Below are positions 1 through 6,969 of a DNA stretch of 11,713 nt, one piece after another; the stretch's first letter is position 1, and each line of letters begins with the position of its first letter. The notes under the pieces were generated by a model, which was given only the letters and a program-made list of their open reading frames with translations, had not been told where the DNA came from and searched no databases. This stretch comes from an uncultured Prevotella sp. (GTDB lineage Bacteria; Bacteroidota; Bacteroidia; Bacteroidales; Bacteroidaceae). Made by a program: the position numbers and the translations under genes. Where the stretch lies: positions 1 to 11,713 of the forward strand of contig CAJPPF010000061.1 in assembly GCA_905372445.1 (NCBI GenBank). The letters run 5' to 3'.

Positions 1-103
1 GCGTAGGGGCATGATTTATCACGTTCCGCCTCAGTGCTGAATCCATTGTACGAGATATTTGTTTCTCGTAGTTTGCGGAACGTGATAAATCACGTCCCTA
101 CGC
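1..103. repeat. Imperfect inverted repeat with palindromic arms, copy A
   Basis: The left arm (1-29) and right arm (75-103) are reverse complements at 27 of 29 positions, separated by a 45-base loop. Each arm is itself close to a small palindrome, GTGAT-TT-ATCAC, which extends to ACGTGAT-TT-ATCACGT in the right arm. The right arm continues outward into CGCCTGTCGGATTG (101-114), and that 14-mer recurs inverted at 6900-6913. The left arm starts at the first base of the window, so its outer flank cannot be seen. There is no T-tract to suggest a simple terminator. The form resembles bacterial palindromic-unit (REP-like) repeats, but I cannot assign a named family. Confidence 0.85.
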
Positions 104-138
104 CTGTCGGATTGCCTGTTTCCAAAAGGATATCGTAG

Positions 139-157
139 CGTAATAAATCATCTTCCT
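139..157. repeat. Degenerate palindromic arm
   Basis: This stretch matches the inner part of the right arm at 81-99 at about 15 of 19 positions (CGTAATAAATCA against CGTGATAAATCA). It is probably a decayed further copy of the same arm between the inverted repeat and the long repeat block. Confidence 0.45.
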
Positions 158-216
158 CGCGTTTTCATCTTCCTCAATTCTTCGCTATAATTTATTTACC
201 GGACACCAATATCAAT

Positions 217-659
217 GAATAAATTTAACAAAAAGACTGTTCTGACCGCGCATACAGTCGATATTTGCCGGCGCATTGTCTTTCGATGCAAAAAAACGCT
301 TATTTTTATCATTACATGCAAGGCGTTGGGAATCAATGAGATAAAAGCTTTTGATGCCGATAAAAATACGAATCAATTTCAAGAACCGCCGTTTCTTGAG
401 GCTAAAACCGCCGCTTCTTACCGATGAAACCGTCGTTTTCAGCGTAAAAAACCGTCGCTTTTTAAGATGAAAAGCACGGAATTAAGCTATTTTCTGCTCT
501 TGTCGGTTTCCGAAGATATGGTTTTATGCCATGCGGACTTGGCAAATCATTGTTCTTGCTTTTCTATTTCGCCAAAAATAATGAAGGTAATTTTTCTTGA
601 CTATACGCCATATTCAAGATAAGATTTCTTTCACTTTTACAAGCACTTTCTTATCCCGA
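217..659. repeat. ~440-bp dispersed non-coding repeat, copy A
   Basis: This block is homologous to 6970-7410 in the same orientation. The alignment keeps a constant offset of 6753 from 217 to about 570 with no indel that I can find, then shifts by two bases before the end. The first 56 bases match at about 45 positions, and the 22-bp units inside match at 14 to 18 of 22. Shared landmarks include GATATTTGCCGGC, TTTCAAGAACCGCC, TTTTATGCCATGC and ACAAGCA. No frame is open in both copies: the ATG at 215 opens 70 codons here but meets a stop almost at once in copy B. The block lies downstream of kdsB, which reads towards it. It could be a non-autonomous mobile element, a structured RNA, or a very old decayed gene. 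Confidence 0.85.
385..472. repeat. Four tandem 22-bp units inside repeat copy A
   Basis: Units at 385-406, 407-428, 429-450 and 451-472 each begin with a head close to ACCGYCGYTTYTT and end in a more variable A-rich tail. All four are exactly 22 bases long with no spacer. The same four units, in the same phase, occur in copy B. The period is close to two helical turns. Iteron-like protein binding is possible, but nothing nearby encodes a replication initiator. Confidence 0.7.
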
Positions 660-677
660 ACCCTGCATGGGGCAAAA

Positions 678-695
678 CGTGGTGAATCATGTCCC
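678..695. repeat. Half-site of the palindromic arm
   Basis: CGTGGTGAATCATGTCCC matches CGTGATAAATCACGTCCC (81-98) at 15 of 18 positions. It lies just past the end of the long repeat block and may mark the other boundary of the element. No equivalent site is visible after copy B. Confidence 0.4.
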
Positions 696-699
696 GGCG

Positions 700-849
700 G
701 TTCCTTCCTTTTCCCGTTATATGCAAAGGAAGTTTATAGGTTAAAACTTATCCAGAACAGGCGTATATATTAATTCTTAAACTACGTCATTTAGCTGTTT
801 TGCACTTGTTATTTACGGAGTATTGAGCGTATTTCTGTAGAATTATTCT
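700..849. other. AT-rich gap between repeat and kdsB end
   Basis: I see no gene, convincing terminator hairpin or promoter here. A TACG/CGTA pairing around 815-832 is too short to call a kdsB terminator. Confidence 0.5.
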
Positions 850-1602
850 TTACTTCTCACGTTCTTTGTCGGCGAGATATTGCTCTGCCCGCAGCAGATC
901 GTCAGGGGTGTCGATGCCCACTGTCTCAATATCGGTCAGTCCTACACGTATCCGGTAGCCGTTCTGCAACCAGCGCAGTTGTTCGAGGCTCTCTGCAATT
1001 TCGAGCGACGACTGTGGCAGTGATGTCACTTCGTCGAGCACCTCGCGACGGTAGGCATACACTCCTAAGTGCTTTAGGAAAGGATAATGCTCCAGCCACA
1101 TATTGCGGTCGACGCCGCGCACAAAAGGAATCACCGACCGCGAGAAATAAAGTGCAAAGCCGTTGTTGTCGACGACAATCTTAGGAGAGTTTGGATTCTC
1201 CGCAGCTTCAATGGTGGCGAACCTTTTTCCGAGAGTGGCAATCTGTGTCGTTGTATCGTCGAACTGCTTGCAAAGAGTGTGAATCTGCGATACATCTACG
1301 AACGGTTCGTCGCCCTGTATGTTTATCACAACGTCATATTCTCCGCCTATAATGTCGGCTGCTTCCTTTATACGATCGGTGCCGCTTTTGTGGTCTTTGC
1401 GTGTCATCACGGCACGACCGCCAAACGATAAGACCTCGTTAAGAATACGCTCGTCGTCAGTAGCTACGTATACATCGGGAATTATGCCAGCGGCTTTCTC
1501 GTAGACACGCTGTATGACAGTCTTTCCACCGAGCAAAGCAAGTGGTTTGCCGGGAAATCGCGTAGATGCATAGCGGGCAGGAATAATGACAAGAAACTTC
1601 AT
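850..1602 (-). CDS. kdsB: 3-deoxy-manno-octulosonate cytidylyltransferase (CMP-KDO synthetase)
   Basis: This cytosolic enzyme activates KDO with CTP to give CMP-KDO, the donor for the inner core of lipopolysaccharide. From the start I chose, the protein has 250 residues, the usual family length. The N-terminal nucleotide-binding signature PARYASTRFPGKPL lies at about 8-21. It is followed by VATDD (46-50), SGTDR (73-77), the Mg-binding QGDEPF (96-101), HLGVYAYR (178-185) and GIDTPDDL (229-236). The frame continues upstream to an ATG at 1638, but the family normally begins at MKFLVIIPAR. The -7 promoter element at 1636-1643 would also put the 1638 ATG before the transcript start, so I chose 1602. 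The gene stands alone and is divergent from the MORN-glgB group. Its 3' end faces repeat copy A. Confidence 0.96.
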   Translation of the reverse strand: MKFLVIIPARYASTRFPGKPLALLGGKTVIQRVYEKAAGIIPDVYVATDDERILNEVLSFGGRAVMTRKDHKSGTDRIKEAADIIGGEYDVVINIQGDEPFVDVSQIHTLCKQFDDTTTQIATLGKRFATIEAAENPNSPKIVVDNNGFALYFSRSVIPFVRGVDRNMWLEHYPFLKHLGVYAYRREVLDEVTSLPQSSLEIAESLEQLRWLQNGYRIRVGLTDIETVGIDTPDDLLRAEQYLADKEREK

Positions 1603-1635
1603 TCGTGGAATTGATTTTGATTGTTGATTCTGATG

Positions 1636-1643
1636 CAAAAGTA
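1636..1643 (-). promoter_or_regulatory. Candidate -7 element for kdsB
   Basis: The minus strand reads TACTTTTG, matching the Bacteroidetes -7 consensus TAnnTTTG, 33 bases upstream of the kdsB ATG. I see no clear TTTG at the expected -33 spacing. This site lies within 30 bases of the opposing MORN promoter. Confidence 0.45.
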
Positions 1644-1662
1644 CAAAAAATATCTAATACAT

Positions 1663-1693
1663 TTTGATATGTGGAGGAAAATTCGTACTTTTG
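1663..1693 (+). promoter_or_regulatory. Bacteroidetes-type promoter for the MORN-glgB operon
   Basis: TTTG (1663-1666) and TACTTTTG (1686-1693) are separated by 19 bases, which fits the Bacteroidetes primary sigma consensus. Transcription would start near 1700, leaving a leader of about 55 bases before the ATG at 1756. Confidence 0.65.
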
Positions 1694-1755
1694 AATGTTT
1701 TTGTAAGCCAAAGAGAGGGAAAAACCTTTCTGTAACGAAAAGAAATTACTGAATA

Positions 1756-2871
1756 ATGAAGAAATATATAATATCCTTTCTCATTGCATTGTCTTTGCCT
1801 ATGGCTATGACAGCACAGAAGATATTGCTCGGCACATGTGCCACCCATGATAACGGAATCTATCAGGGTGAGATGTCAGGCGGCAAACCGCACGGAAAAG
1901 GAACCACGCTTTTCGAAAGCGGTAACACCTATGAGGGAGAATATCTGAAAGGAAAGCGCCAGGGATATGGTATTTATACATTCACTGACGGCGAGAAATA
2001 TGAAGGCGACTGGTTTCAGGATCAGCAGCACGGACGTGGCACATACTATTTCGCAAACAACAATAAGTATGTCGGAATGTGGTTTCGCGACTATCAGCAG
2101 GGGCATGGCGTGATGTACTACTACAACGGCGATAAGTACGACGGAATGTGGTTTGAGGACCAACGCCATGGGAAGGGACGCTACACATTCAGTGGAGGAG
2201 CTTTCTATGACGGCAATTGGCAGAACGACAAAAAGAACGGACAGGGACATTTCGACTGGGGCGACGGGACAATATACGAAGGTCAGTGGAAAGACAACCT
2301 GCGCCACGGCAAAGGAATGTATATATATGCTAACGGCGATCGCTATTCAGGCGATTGGGTCAACGACCTGCAGGAAGGGAAAGGTATATGTAAATTCCGG
2401 AATGGCGACCTCTACGAAGGCGGTTACAAAGCAGGCGAACGCTCGGGACAGGGGGTGCTTAAATATGCCAACGGCGACCGTTATACCGGCAGCTTTGCCA
2501 ATGGCGAGAAATCAGGACAGGGCACATTATACTGGGCTAACGGCGATTCGTATGTAGGCCGTTGGAAGAATGACAAGCAGCACGGACAAGGCAAGCTCAA
2601 GAAAAAGATAGGTGATGTCTACGAAGGTAACTTCAAGGACGGCAATGTAGACGGCGAGGTTGTAATCCACTTCGCTGACGGTGCCAAGTTCAAAGGCATC
2701 TACAAGAACGGTATGAAGAACGGTCCTGCCGTTACCGAAGACAAGGATGGCAATCGGTTCGAGGGCTCGTTTGTTGACGATGAACGCGACGGTGACTTTG
2801 TAGAAAAAGACCGCAACGGGAAAATCCTGCGAAAGGGTTACTACGAGAGAGGGCGACGCTTTGAGGAATAA
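1756..2871 (+). CDS. Secreted MORN-repeat protein
   Basis: The 371-residue protein starts with an N-terminal signal peptide (MKKYIISFLIALSLPMAMTA, likely cut after Ala20), so the mature protein should be periplasmic or surface-exposed. The rest is almost entirely 14 MORN repeats with an exact 23-residue period. They start at Tyr36 and then at 59, 82, 105 and so on to Phe335, plus a partial last unit after 357. The typical unit is YxGxWxxxxxHGxGxxxxxxGDx. There is no catalytic domain. In other proteins MORN repeats form an extended beta scaffold that binds membranes or partner proteins. The next gene, glgB, starts 32 bases downstream with no visible terminator, so the two are probably co-transcribed. 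Whether this protein has anything to do with glycogen is unknown, and its export argues against direct contact with GlgB. Confidence 0.93.
   Translation: MKKYIISFLIALSLPMAMTAQKILLGTCATHDNGIYQGEMSGGKPHGKGTTLFESGNTYEGEYLKGKRQGYGIYTFTDGEKYEGDWFQDQQHGRGTYYFANNNKYVGMWFRDYQQGHGVMYYYNGDKYDGMWFEDQRHGKGRYTFSGGAFYDGNWQNDKKNGQGHFDWGDGTIYEGQWKDNLRHGKGMYIYANGDRYSGDWVNDLQEGKGICKFRNGDLYEGGYKAGERSGQGVLKYANGDRYTGSFANGEKSGQGTLYWANGDSYVGRWKNDKQHGQGKLKKKIGDVYEGNFKDGNVDGEVVIHFADGAKFKGIYKNGMKNGPAVTEDKDGNRFEGSFVDDERDGDFVEKDRNGKILRKGYYERGRRFEE
1861..2826 (+). repeat. Fourteen 69-bp coding MORN repeats
   Basis: The region coding for residues 36-357 is built of 69-bp units matching the 23-residue MORN motif. The DNA units have diverged (for example AACGGCGAT/AACGGCGAC recurs but the flanks vary), while the protein period stays exact through all 14 units. 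The last units, 12-14, keep the length but lose the HGxG signature. Confidence 0.85.
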
Positions 2872-2903
2872 GCTTGTGATAATAAAGACATAATATCGAT
2901 AAT

Positions 2904-4940
2904 ATGAAAAAGGCAGTCAAGAAGACAGAGAGCCGGGAGCTTAATCTCTTGGTAAGAGATGCTTATCTGCAACCATTTGCCGATGCTATCAAGGGCAGAC
3001 ATGAATGGGCAGTGAAGAAAATCAACCAGTATACCAATAACGGAAAGTCAACGTTGAGCGACTTTGCTAATGGATACATGTACTTCGGACTGCATAGAAC
3101 AGCTCGCGGGTGGGTCTTCCGCGAGTGGGCACCAAATGCTACAGAGATATATCTTATTGGCGATTTCAACGATTGGAAAGAGACTGATACCTATCGTGCC
3201 AAACGAATAAAGAATAGCGATAATTGGGAACTGAAGCTCCCAAAGAAAGCAATGAAGCACGGCGACCTTTACAAGATGTCCGTACATTGGAGAGGAGGTC
3301 AAGGTGAGCGCATACCTGTATGGGTGCGCCGGGTCGTTCAGGACGACGAGACAAAGATATTCTCTGCTCAGGTCTGGGCACCGGAAGAGGAATACAAATG
3401 GAAGAAGCCAGTCTTCCGTCCGCGCACATCGCCTCTGCTCATATATGAATGTCATGTCGGAATGGGGCAGGCAGAGGAGAAAGTAGGTACGTACGAAGAG
3501 TTTCGTAAAAACGTGCTTCCTCGTATTATTGAAGACGGCTACAACTGTATTCAGATAATGGCTGTGCAAGAACACCCTTATTATGGGTCGTTCGGGTATC
3601 ATGTCAGTAATTTCTTCGCTGCGTCATCACGTTTTGGAACCCCTGAAGAGCTTAAGGCACTCATTGACGATGCGCATCAGAATGGTATCGCCGTTATTAT
3701 GGATATCGTCCACTCGCACGCTGTGAAGAACGAGTTGGAAGGACTTGGCAATATCGCCGGCGATCCTAATCAGTATTTCTATCCGGGTAGTCGACGTGAA
3801 CACTCAGCTTGGGATTCGCTCTGCTTCGATTATGGAAAGGACGACGTCATGCATTTCCTGCTGTCAAACTGTAAATTCTGGCAGACGGAATTCCATTTCG
3901 ATGGCTTTCGCTTTGACGGTGTCACATCAATGCTTTATTACAGTCATGGACTTGGTGAGACATTCTGCGGATACCCTGATTATTACAACGGAAATCAGGA
4001 TGATAACGCTATTTGTTATCTTACGCTTGCCAATAAACTAATCCATGAGGTGAATCCTAATGCCATTACAATTGCAGAGGAAGTCAGTGGAATGCCCGGA
4101 CTGGCTATGAAGTTTGAGGACGGTGGCTATGGTTTCGACTATCGTATGCAGATGAATGTGCCTGACTATTGGATAAAGACACTGAAGGAAAAGGCGGATG
4201 AGGATTGGAAGCCGTCGAGCATCTTCTGGGAACTGAAGAACCGACGTGCCGACGAAAAGACTATAACTTACTGCGAGAGCCACGACCAGGCACTTGTAGG
4301 CGATAAGACAATAATATTTCATCTTATCGATGCTGACATGTACTGGCATTTCCGCAAAGGTGATGAGAACGACCGTGCAAACAGAGGTATAGCGCTCCAC
4401 AAGATGATTCGTCTTGTGACACTTGCTGCAATGAATGGCGGATACCTTAACTTCATGGGCAACGAGTTCGGGCATCCCGAATGGATTGATTTCCCACGCG
4501 AGGGTAATGGGTGGAGCTATAAATACGCTCGTCGTCAGTGGAATCTTGTGGACGACAAGACACTATGCTATCATTATCTCGGCGACTTTGATAAAGCTAT
4601 GCTTGAGATCGTAAAGAGCCAGACGGCATTTAGCCGCACAAAGATTATTGAGATATGGCATAACGATGGCGATCAGGTGCTTGCCTTCATGCGTGGGAGC
4701 TTGCTCTTTGTATTCAATTTCAGTCCTTCCAGATCGTTCACCGACTACGGACTTCTTGTGCCTGCAGGAGCATACAACATTGTTCTTGATACCGATAATA
4801 CGGCATTTGGTGGCAATGGACTGAACGATGATGCAATGACTCGCTTCACAATCGTTGATCCTCTGTATATAAAAGACCGAAAGGAGTGGCTCAAACTGTA
4901 TCTGCCTGCACGCACGGCATTTGTTCTGAAAAAAAACTGA
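2904..4940 (+). CDS. glgB: 1,4-alpha-glucan branching enzyme, GH13_8 type
   Basis: The enzyme cuts alpha-1,4 glucan chains and rejoins them through alpha-1,6 bonds, making the branches of storage glycogen in the cytosol. It has 678 residues. An N-terminal helical stretch (DAYLQPFADAIKGR, 19-32) and a CBM48-like beta domain (about 65-160; REWAPNA, GDFNDW) precede the GH13 barrel. The four conserved regions are DIVHSH (267-272), FRFDGV with nucleophile Asp338, AEEVSG with acid/base Glu392, and ESHDQ with His460 and Asp461. The C-terminal all-beta domain covers about 580-678. The N-terminus and the motif wording (VTSMLYYSHG, AEEVSGMP) resemble eukaryotic GBE1-type enzymes (subfamily GH13_8) rather than E. 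coli GlgB (about 728 residues), and the extra E. coli N1 domain is absent. The membrane protein gene follows after 11 bases. Confidence 0.96.
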   Translation: MKKAVKKTESRELNLLVRDAYLQPFADAIKGRHEWAVKKINQYTNNGKSTLSDFANGYMYFGLHRTARGWVFREWAPNATEIYLIGDFNDWKETDTYRAKRIKNSDNWELKLPKKAMKHGDLYKMSVHWRGGQGERIPVWVRRVVQDDETKIFSAQVWAPEEEYKWKKPVFRPRTSPLLIYECHVGMGQAEEKVGTYEEFRKNVLPRIIEDGYNCIQIMAVQEHPYYGSFGYHVSNFFAASSRFGTPEELKALIDDAHQNGIAVIMDIVHSHAVKNELEGLGNIAGDPNQYFYPGSRREHSAWDSLCFDYGKDDVMHFLLSNCKFWQTEFHFDGFRFDGVTSMLYYSHGLGETFCGYPDYYNGNQDDNAICYLTLANKLIHEVNPNAITIAEEVSGMPGLAMKFEDGGYGFDYRMQMNVPDYWIKTLKEKADEDWKPSSIFWELKNRRADEKTITYCESHDQALVGDKTIIFHLIDADMYWHFRKGDENDRANRGIALHKMIRLVTLAAMNGGYLNFMGNEFGHPEWIDFPREGNGWSYKYARRQWNLVDDKTLCYHYLGDFDKAMLEIVKSQTAFSRTKIIEIWHNDGDQVLAFMRGSLLFVFNFSPSRSFTDYGLLVPAGAYNIVLDTDNTAFGGNGLNDDAMTRFTIVDPLYIKDRKEWLKLYLPARTAFVLKKN

Positions 4941-4951
4941 AAGCTTGACTA

Positions 4952-6100
4952 ATGAAAAAAACTGGTGTCTCGTCAAAGATAAATCTTGTCTGTTCACTGT
5001 TGTTTGCAGTGTTCGTGTTTTTGTATCTGCTTTTTTTTCAGGGTGATTTGCTGTTCTATGCGCAGCATGTACTGTCGGATGGAATGACTGTCTACAATCC
5101 ATTGATAGGTGCAGTCATACTTACTACTCTGGCATTGCTTATGAGTTTTCTGTCATCGAGAACGTTCACGCGTAACTTTTCTTTCCTTCCTGCCCTGCAC
5201 TATATGCCATCTGCGCTGATTATTGCTGCGCTGACTGATATTCATATTGTCGGAGAGAGTGGTGGGAATGTCTTTGGTAAGGTGTGGGTTGTAAGCATAG
5301 TACTCTTTACGTTGCTTGTTATTGTGAACAGCATTATAAAGGGACTGCCTATGAATACGCATAACGTCACTCCTATAGGCTTAATGCGCTCCGTAGCTTC
5401 TAATATGTTTGCTATGTTCTGTATTACTATTCTTATAGTTGCTCTTGGTAATACTGATGAGAAGGATCATCTTCGCCTCCATGCAGAAATGCTCCTGACA
5501 CAAAACCATTTTGAGGAAGCTTCGGAGGTAGGAAAGGTACAGTACGTGTGCAGTGAGGCGTTCACAATGATACGTGCCTATACTCTCGGAGAAACAGGCG
5601 AGATAGGTGAGCGCTTCTTTGAATACCCCGTAGTGGGAGATGCCAACTCATTGCTCCCGTCGAAGAAAAACGCTCTGCTCATCCTTCCTGGCATTGATTT
5701 ATACAAGTTTATCGGTGGTATCCCGTCGCCTGGTATGGATGCAAGAGAGTGCATACGCTTATTGGCAAAGCGCAATAAGCTGAATAATAAGGCTCGCGAC
5801 TATAAGTATCTGTCGCGTCTTATTGATAGAGACCTTGACGGTTTTGTCGGTTATCTGAAGAACGATTCCGTATCTGTTGACTCTCTTCCGAAACACTATC
5901 GTGAGGCGCTTACAGTGTATAATCACTTGCGTACAGTGCCTGTTTTGGAATATTCATCACCAGAGATGGATACCGACTTTAAAGACTTTCAGGATTTGCT
6001 GAAAAAGAATCCCAACAAGGTTCTCAGAGAGAATGCCATGCGCGATTCTTATGGTAATACTTATTGGTTTTATTACTATTCTGCTCCTAAAACCAAGTAG
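4952..6100 (+). CDS. Five-span membrane protein, DUF6057-like
   Basis: The 382-residue protein has five hydrophobic segments at about 11-29, 49-67, 80-98, 111-129 and 151-167. They are followed by a soluble C-terminal half of about 215 residues, which opens with helix-forming sequence (HLRLHAEMLLTQNHFEEASEV) reminiscent of a TPR-type repeat. The N-terminal part (FFQGDLLFYAQHVLSDGMTVYNPLIGA, quoted here in pieces as FFQGDLLFYAQHVLS and TVYNPLIGA) resembles what I remember of the Bacteroidales DUF6057 family. Members I recall are longer, and this match is from memory only. The gene starts 11 bases after glgB, so it is very likely the last gene of that operon. The function is unknown. The short glgB spacing suggests co-expression but does not prove a glycogen role. 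Confidence 0.85.
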   Translation: MKKTGVSSKINLVCSLLFAVFVFLYLLFFQGDLLFYAQHVLSDGMTVYNPLIGAVILTTLALLMSFLSSRTFTRNFSFLPALHYMPSALIIAALTDIHIVGESGGNVFGKVWVVSIVLFTLLVIVNSIIKGLPMNTHNVTPIGLMRSVASNMFAMFCITILIVALGNTDEKDHLRLHAEMLLTQNHFEEASEVGKVQYVCSEAFTMIRAYTLGETGEIGERFFEYPVVGDANSLLPSKKNALLILPGIDLYKFIGGIPSPGMDARECIRLLAKRNKLNNKARDYKYLSRLIDRDLDGFVGYLKNDSVSVDSLPKHYREALTVYNHLRTVPVLEYSSPEMDTDFKDFQDLLKKNPNKVLRENAMRDSYGNTYWFYYYSAPKTK

Positions 6101-6103
6101 TGT

Positions 6104-6580
6104 TTACTGTGTCACATCCTCAAGTGCTTTTGTCCAGTCGGTGTCGAGCGAGAACTGAGTGAGGAAGTTTGGGTGGTCTACATAAGCGTTGACCGCTTCT
6201 TTGTCAGTGTCGCCGTAGATAACGTGATTACGTGATGCTGCCTTAAATTTTGCAAGTATGGCTGCCTTGTCGGCATCACGTTTTGCTTTCTTCATGCGGT
6301 CAAAGAAGATATTCACGAACTCAATCATTGAAGAGACCTGTGTTCCCAACTCATGCTCTGTGAGAGTCTGTTTGTCAGAGCCCATGAGAATCATGTAGTA
6401 TATCGCGTCCCACTTGAATGTAGCAACCTTACGAACTTCCAAATCCTTAGTGGTATCGTTCTTGATTGTCTCATAGTCGTCCATGATTTTCTTCACTTCT
6501 TTGTATATTTCCTGTGCTGATACCTGCACTGCGAAAGAACAGCAGAGCATCAATGTTATCAAAATCTTTTTCATTGTCAT
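6104..6580 (-). CDS. Small secreted hypothetical protein
   Basis: The protein has 158 residues (156 if the second ATG at 6574, giving MKKILIT, is used; the sequence does not decide). A signal peptide is clear: KK, a hydrophobic run ILITLMLCCSFAVQV, and a likely cut after SA before QEIY. The mature part is about 136 residues, charged and probably helical, with no cysteines and no catalytic motif I recognise. The stretches DLEVRKVATFKWDAIYYM and TQFSLDTDWTKAL resemble a short secreted family I have seen in Prevotella and Bacteroides, usually annotated as hypothetical. The stop lies only 3 bases from the stop of the convergent membrane-protein gene, so each transcript probably runs into the other gene. 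A candidate promoter lies 51 bases upstream. Confidence 0.85.
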   Translation of the reverse strand: MTMKKILITLMLCCSFAVQVSAQEIYKEVKKIMDDYETIKNDTTKDLEVRKVATFKWDAIYYMILMGSDKQTLTEHELGTQVSSMIEFVNIFFDRMKKAKRDADKAAILAKFKAASRNHVIYGDTDKEAVNAYVDHPNFLTQFSLDTDWTKALEDVTQ

Positions 6581-6630
6581 TTCCGAATTGTCAGTTACCT
6601 TTTATTGTTGTCGTTGCTTATTTATCACGA

Positions 6631-6638
6631 CAAAAGTA
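6631..6638 (-). promoter_or_regulatory. Candidate -7 element for the small secreted protein
   Basis: The minus strand reads TACTTTTG, matching TAnnTTTG, about 50 bases before the start codon at 6580. No good TTTG is seen at the -33 position, so support is partial. Confidence 0.35.
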
Positions 6639-6862
6639 CATAAAAATGTTGGATAAATAAGTCTTTTATCGTCAAAAGCTCTCGTTTTTATAGTATTTTA
6701 GATAAGAATAACGGAGTGTAGTATTCTTTTTATGTTATAAGTCTCGCTGTACCAGTATTATTCTTCGTATGTTCTTGCTTCCGGGAAGGCAGGGTCTTCT
6801 CTATATTTTACTACAGTTCGGGATAATAATTCATAAAAACAATCGGTACGCGCCAGCTGTAT
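6639..6862. other. AT-rich intergenic stretch
   Basis: This stretch lies between the small-protein promoter and the second palindromic element. I see no gene, RNA or repeat in it. Confidence 0.5.
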
Positions 6863-6957
6863 GGGGCTTGATTTATCACGTTCCGAAATCTACAAAAAAC
6901 AATCCGACAGGCGTTGCGGTGTGATTGCCACGTCGGAACATGATACATCACGTCCCC
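6863..6957. repeat. Palindromic-arm cluster, copy B
   Basis: A left arm (6863-6886; TTGATTTATCACGTTCCGA) and a right arm (6933-6957; TCGGAACATGATACATCACG) form an imperfect inverted repeat, one base out of register near the outer end. Between them, 6900-6931 is a third, more decayed arm in left orientation. It begins with CAATCCGACAGGCG (6900-6913), the exact reverse complement of 101-114 outside the right arm of copy A, and continues with GTGATTGCCACGT in place of GTGATTTATCACGT. The arm family therefore includes the 14-mer flank, and the cluster is composite rather than a clean hairpin. Confidence 0.75.
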
Positions 6958-6969
6958 TTCGATATATGC

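Noticed and set aside
215..427. 70-codon open frame on the plus strand
   Set aside because: It lies in repeat copy A. The aligned frame in copy B hits a stop almost at once, and the frame runs into the 22-bp units, so I treat it as chance.
385..472. CRISPR-like array
   Set aside because: The units are contiguous 22-mers with no unique spacers, and there are no cas genes.
1603..1638. Longer kdsB start at 1638
   Set aside because: It would add 12 residues not expected in the family and would begin at or upstream of the -7 promoter element.
1876..2307. 143-codon minus-strand frame inside the MORN gene
   Set aside because: It is the antisense of a repetitive coding region whose 69-bp period keeps a frame open. 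The plus frame has a signal peptide and perfect MORN units.
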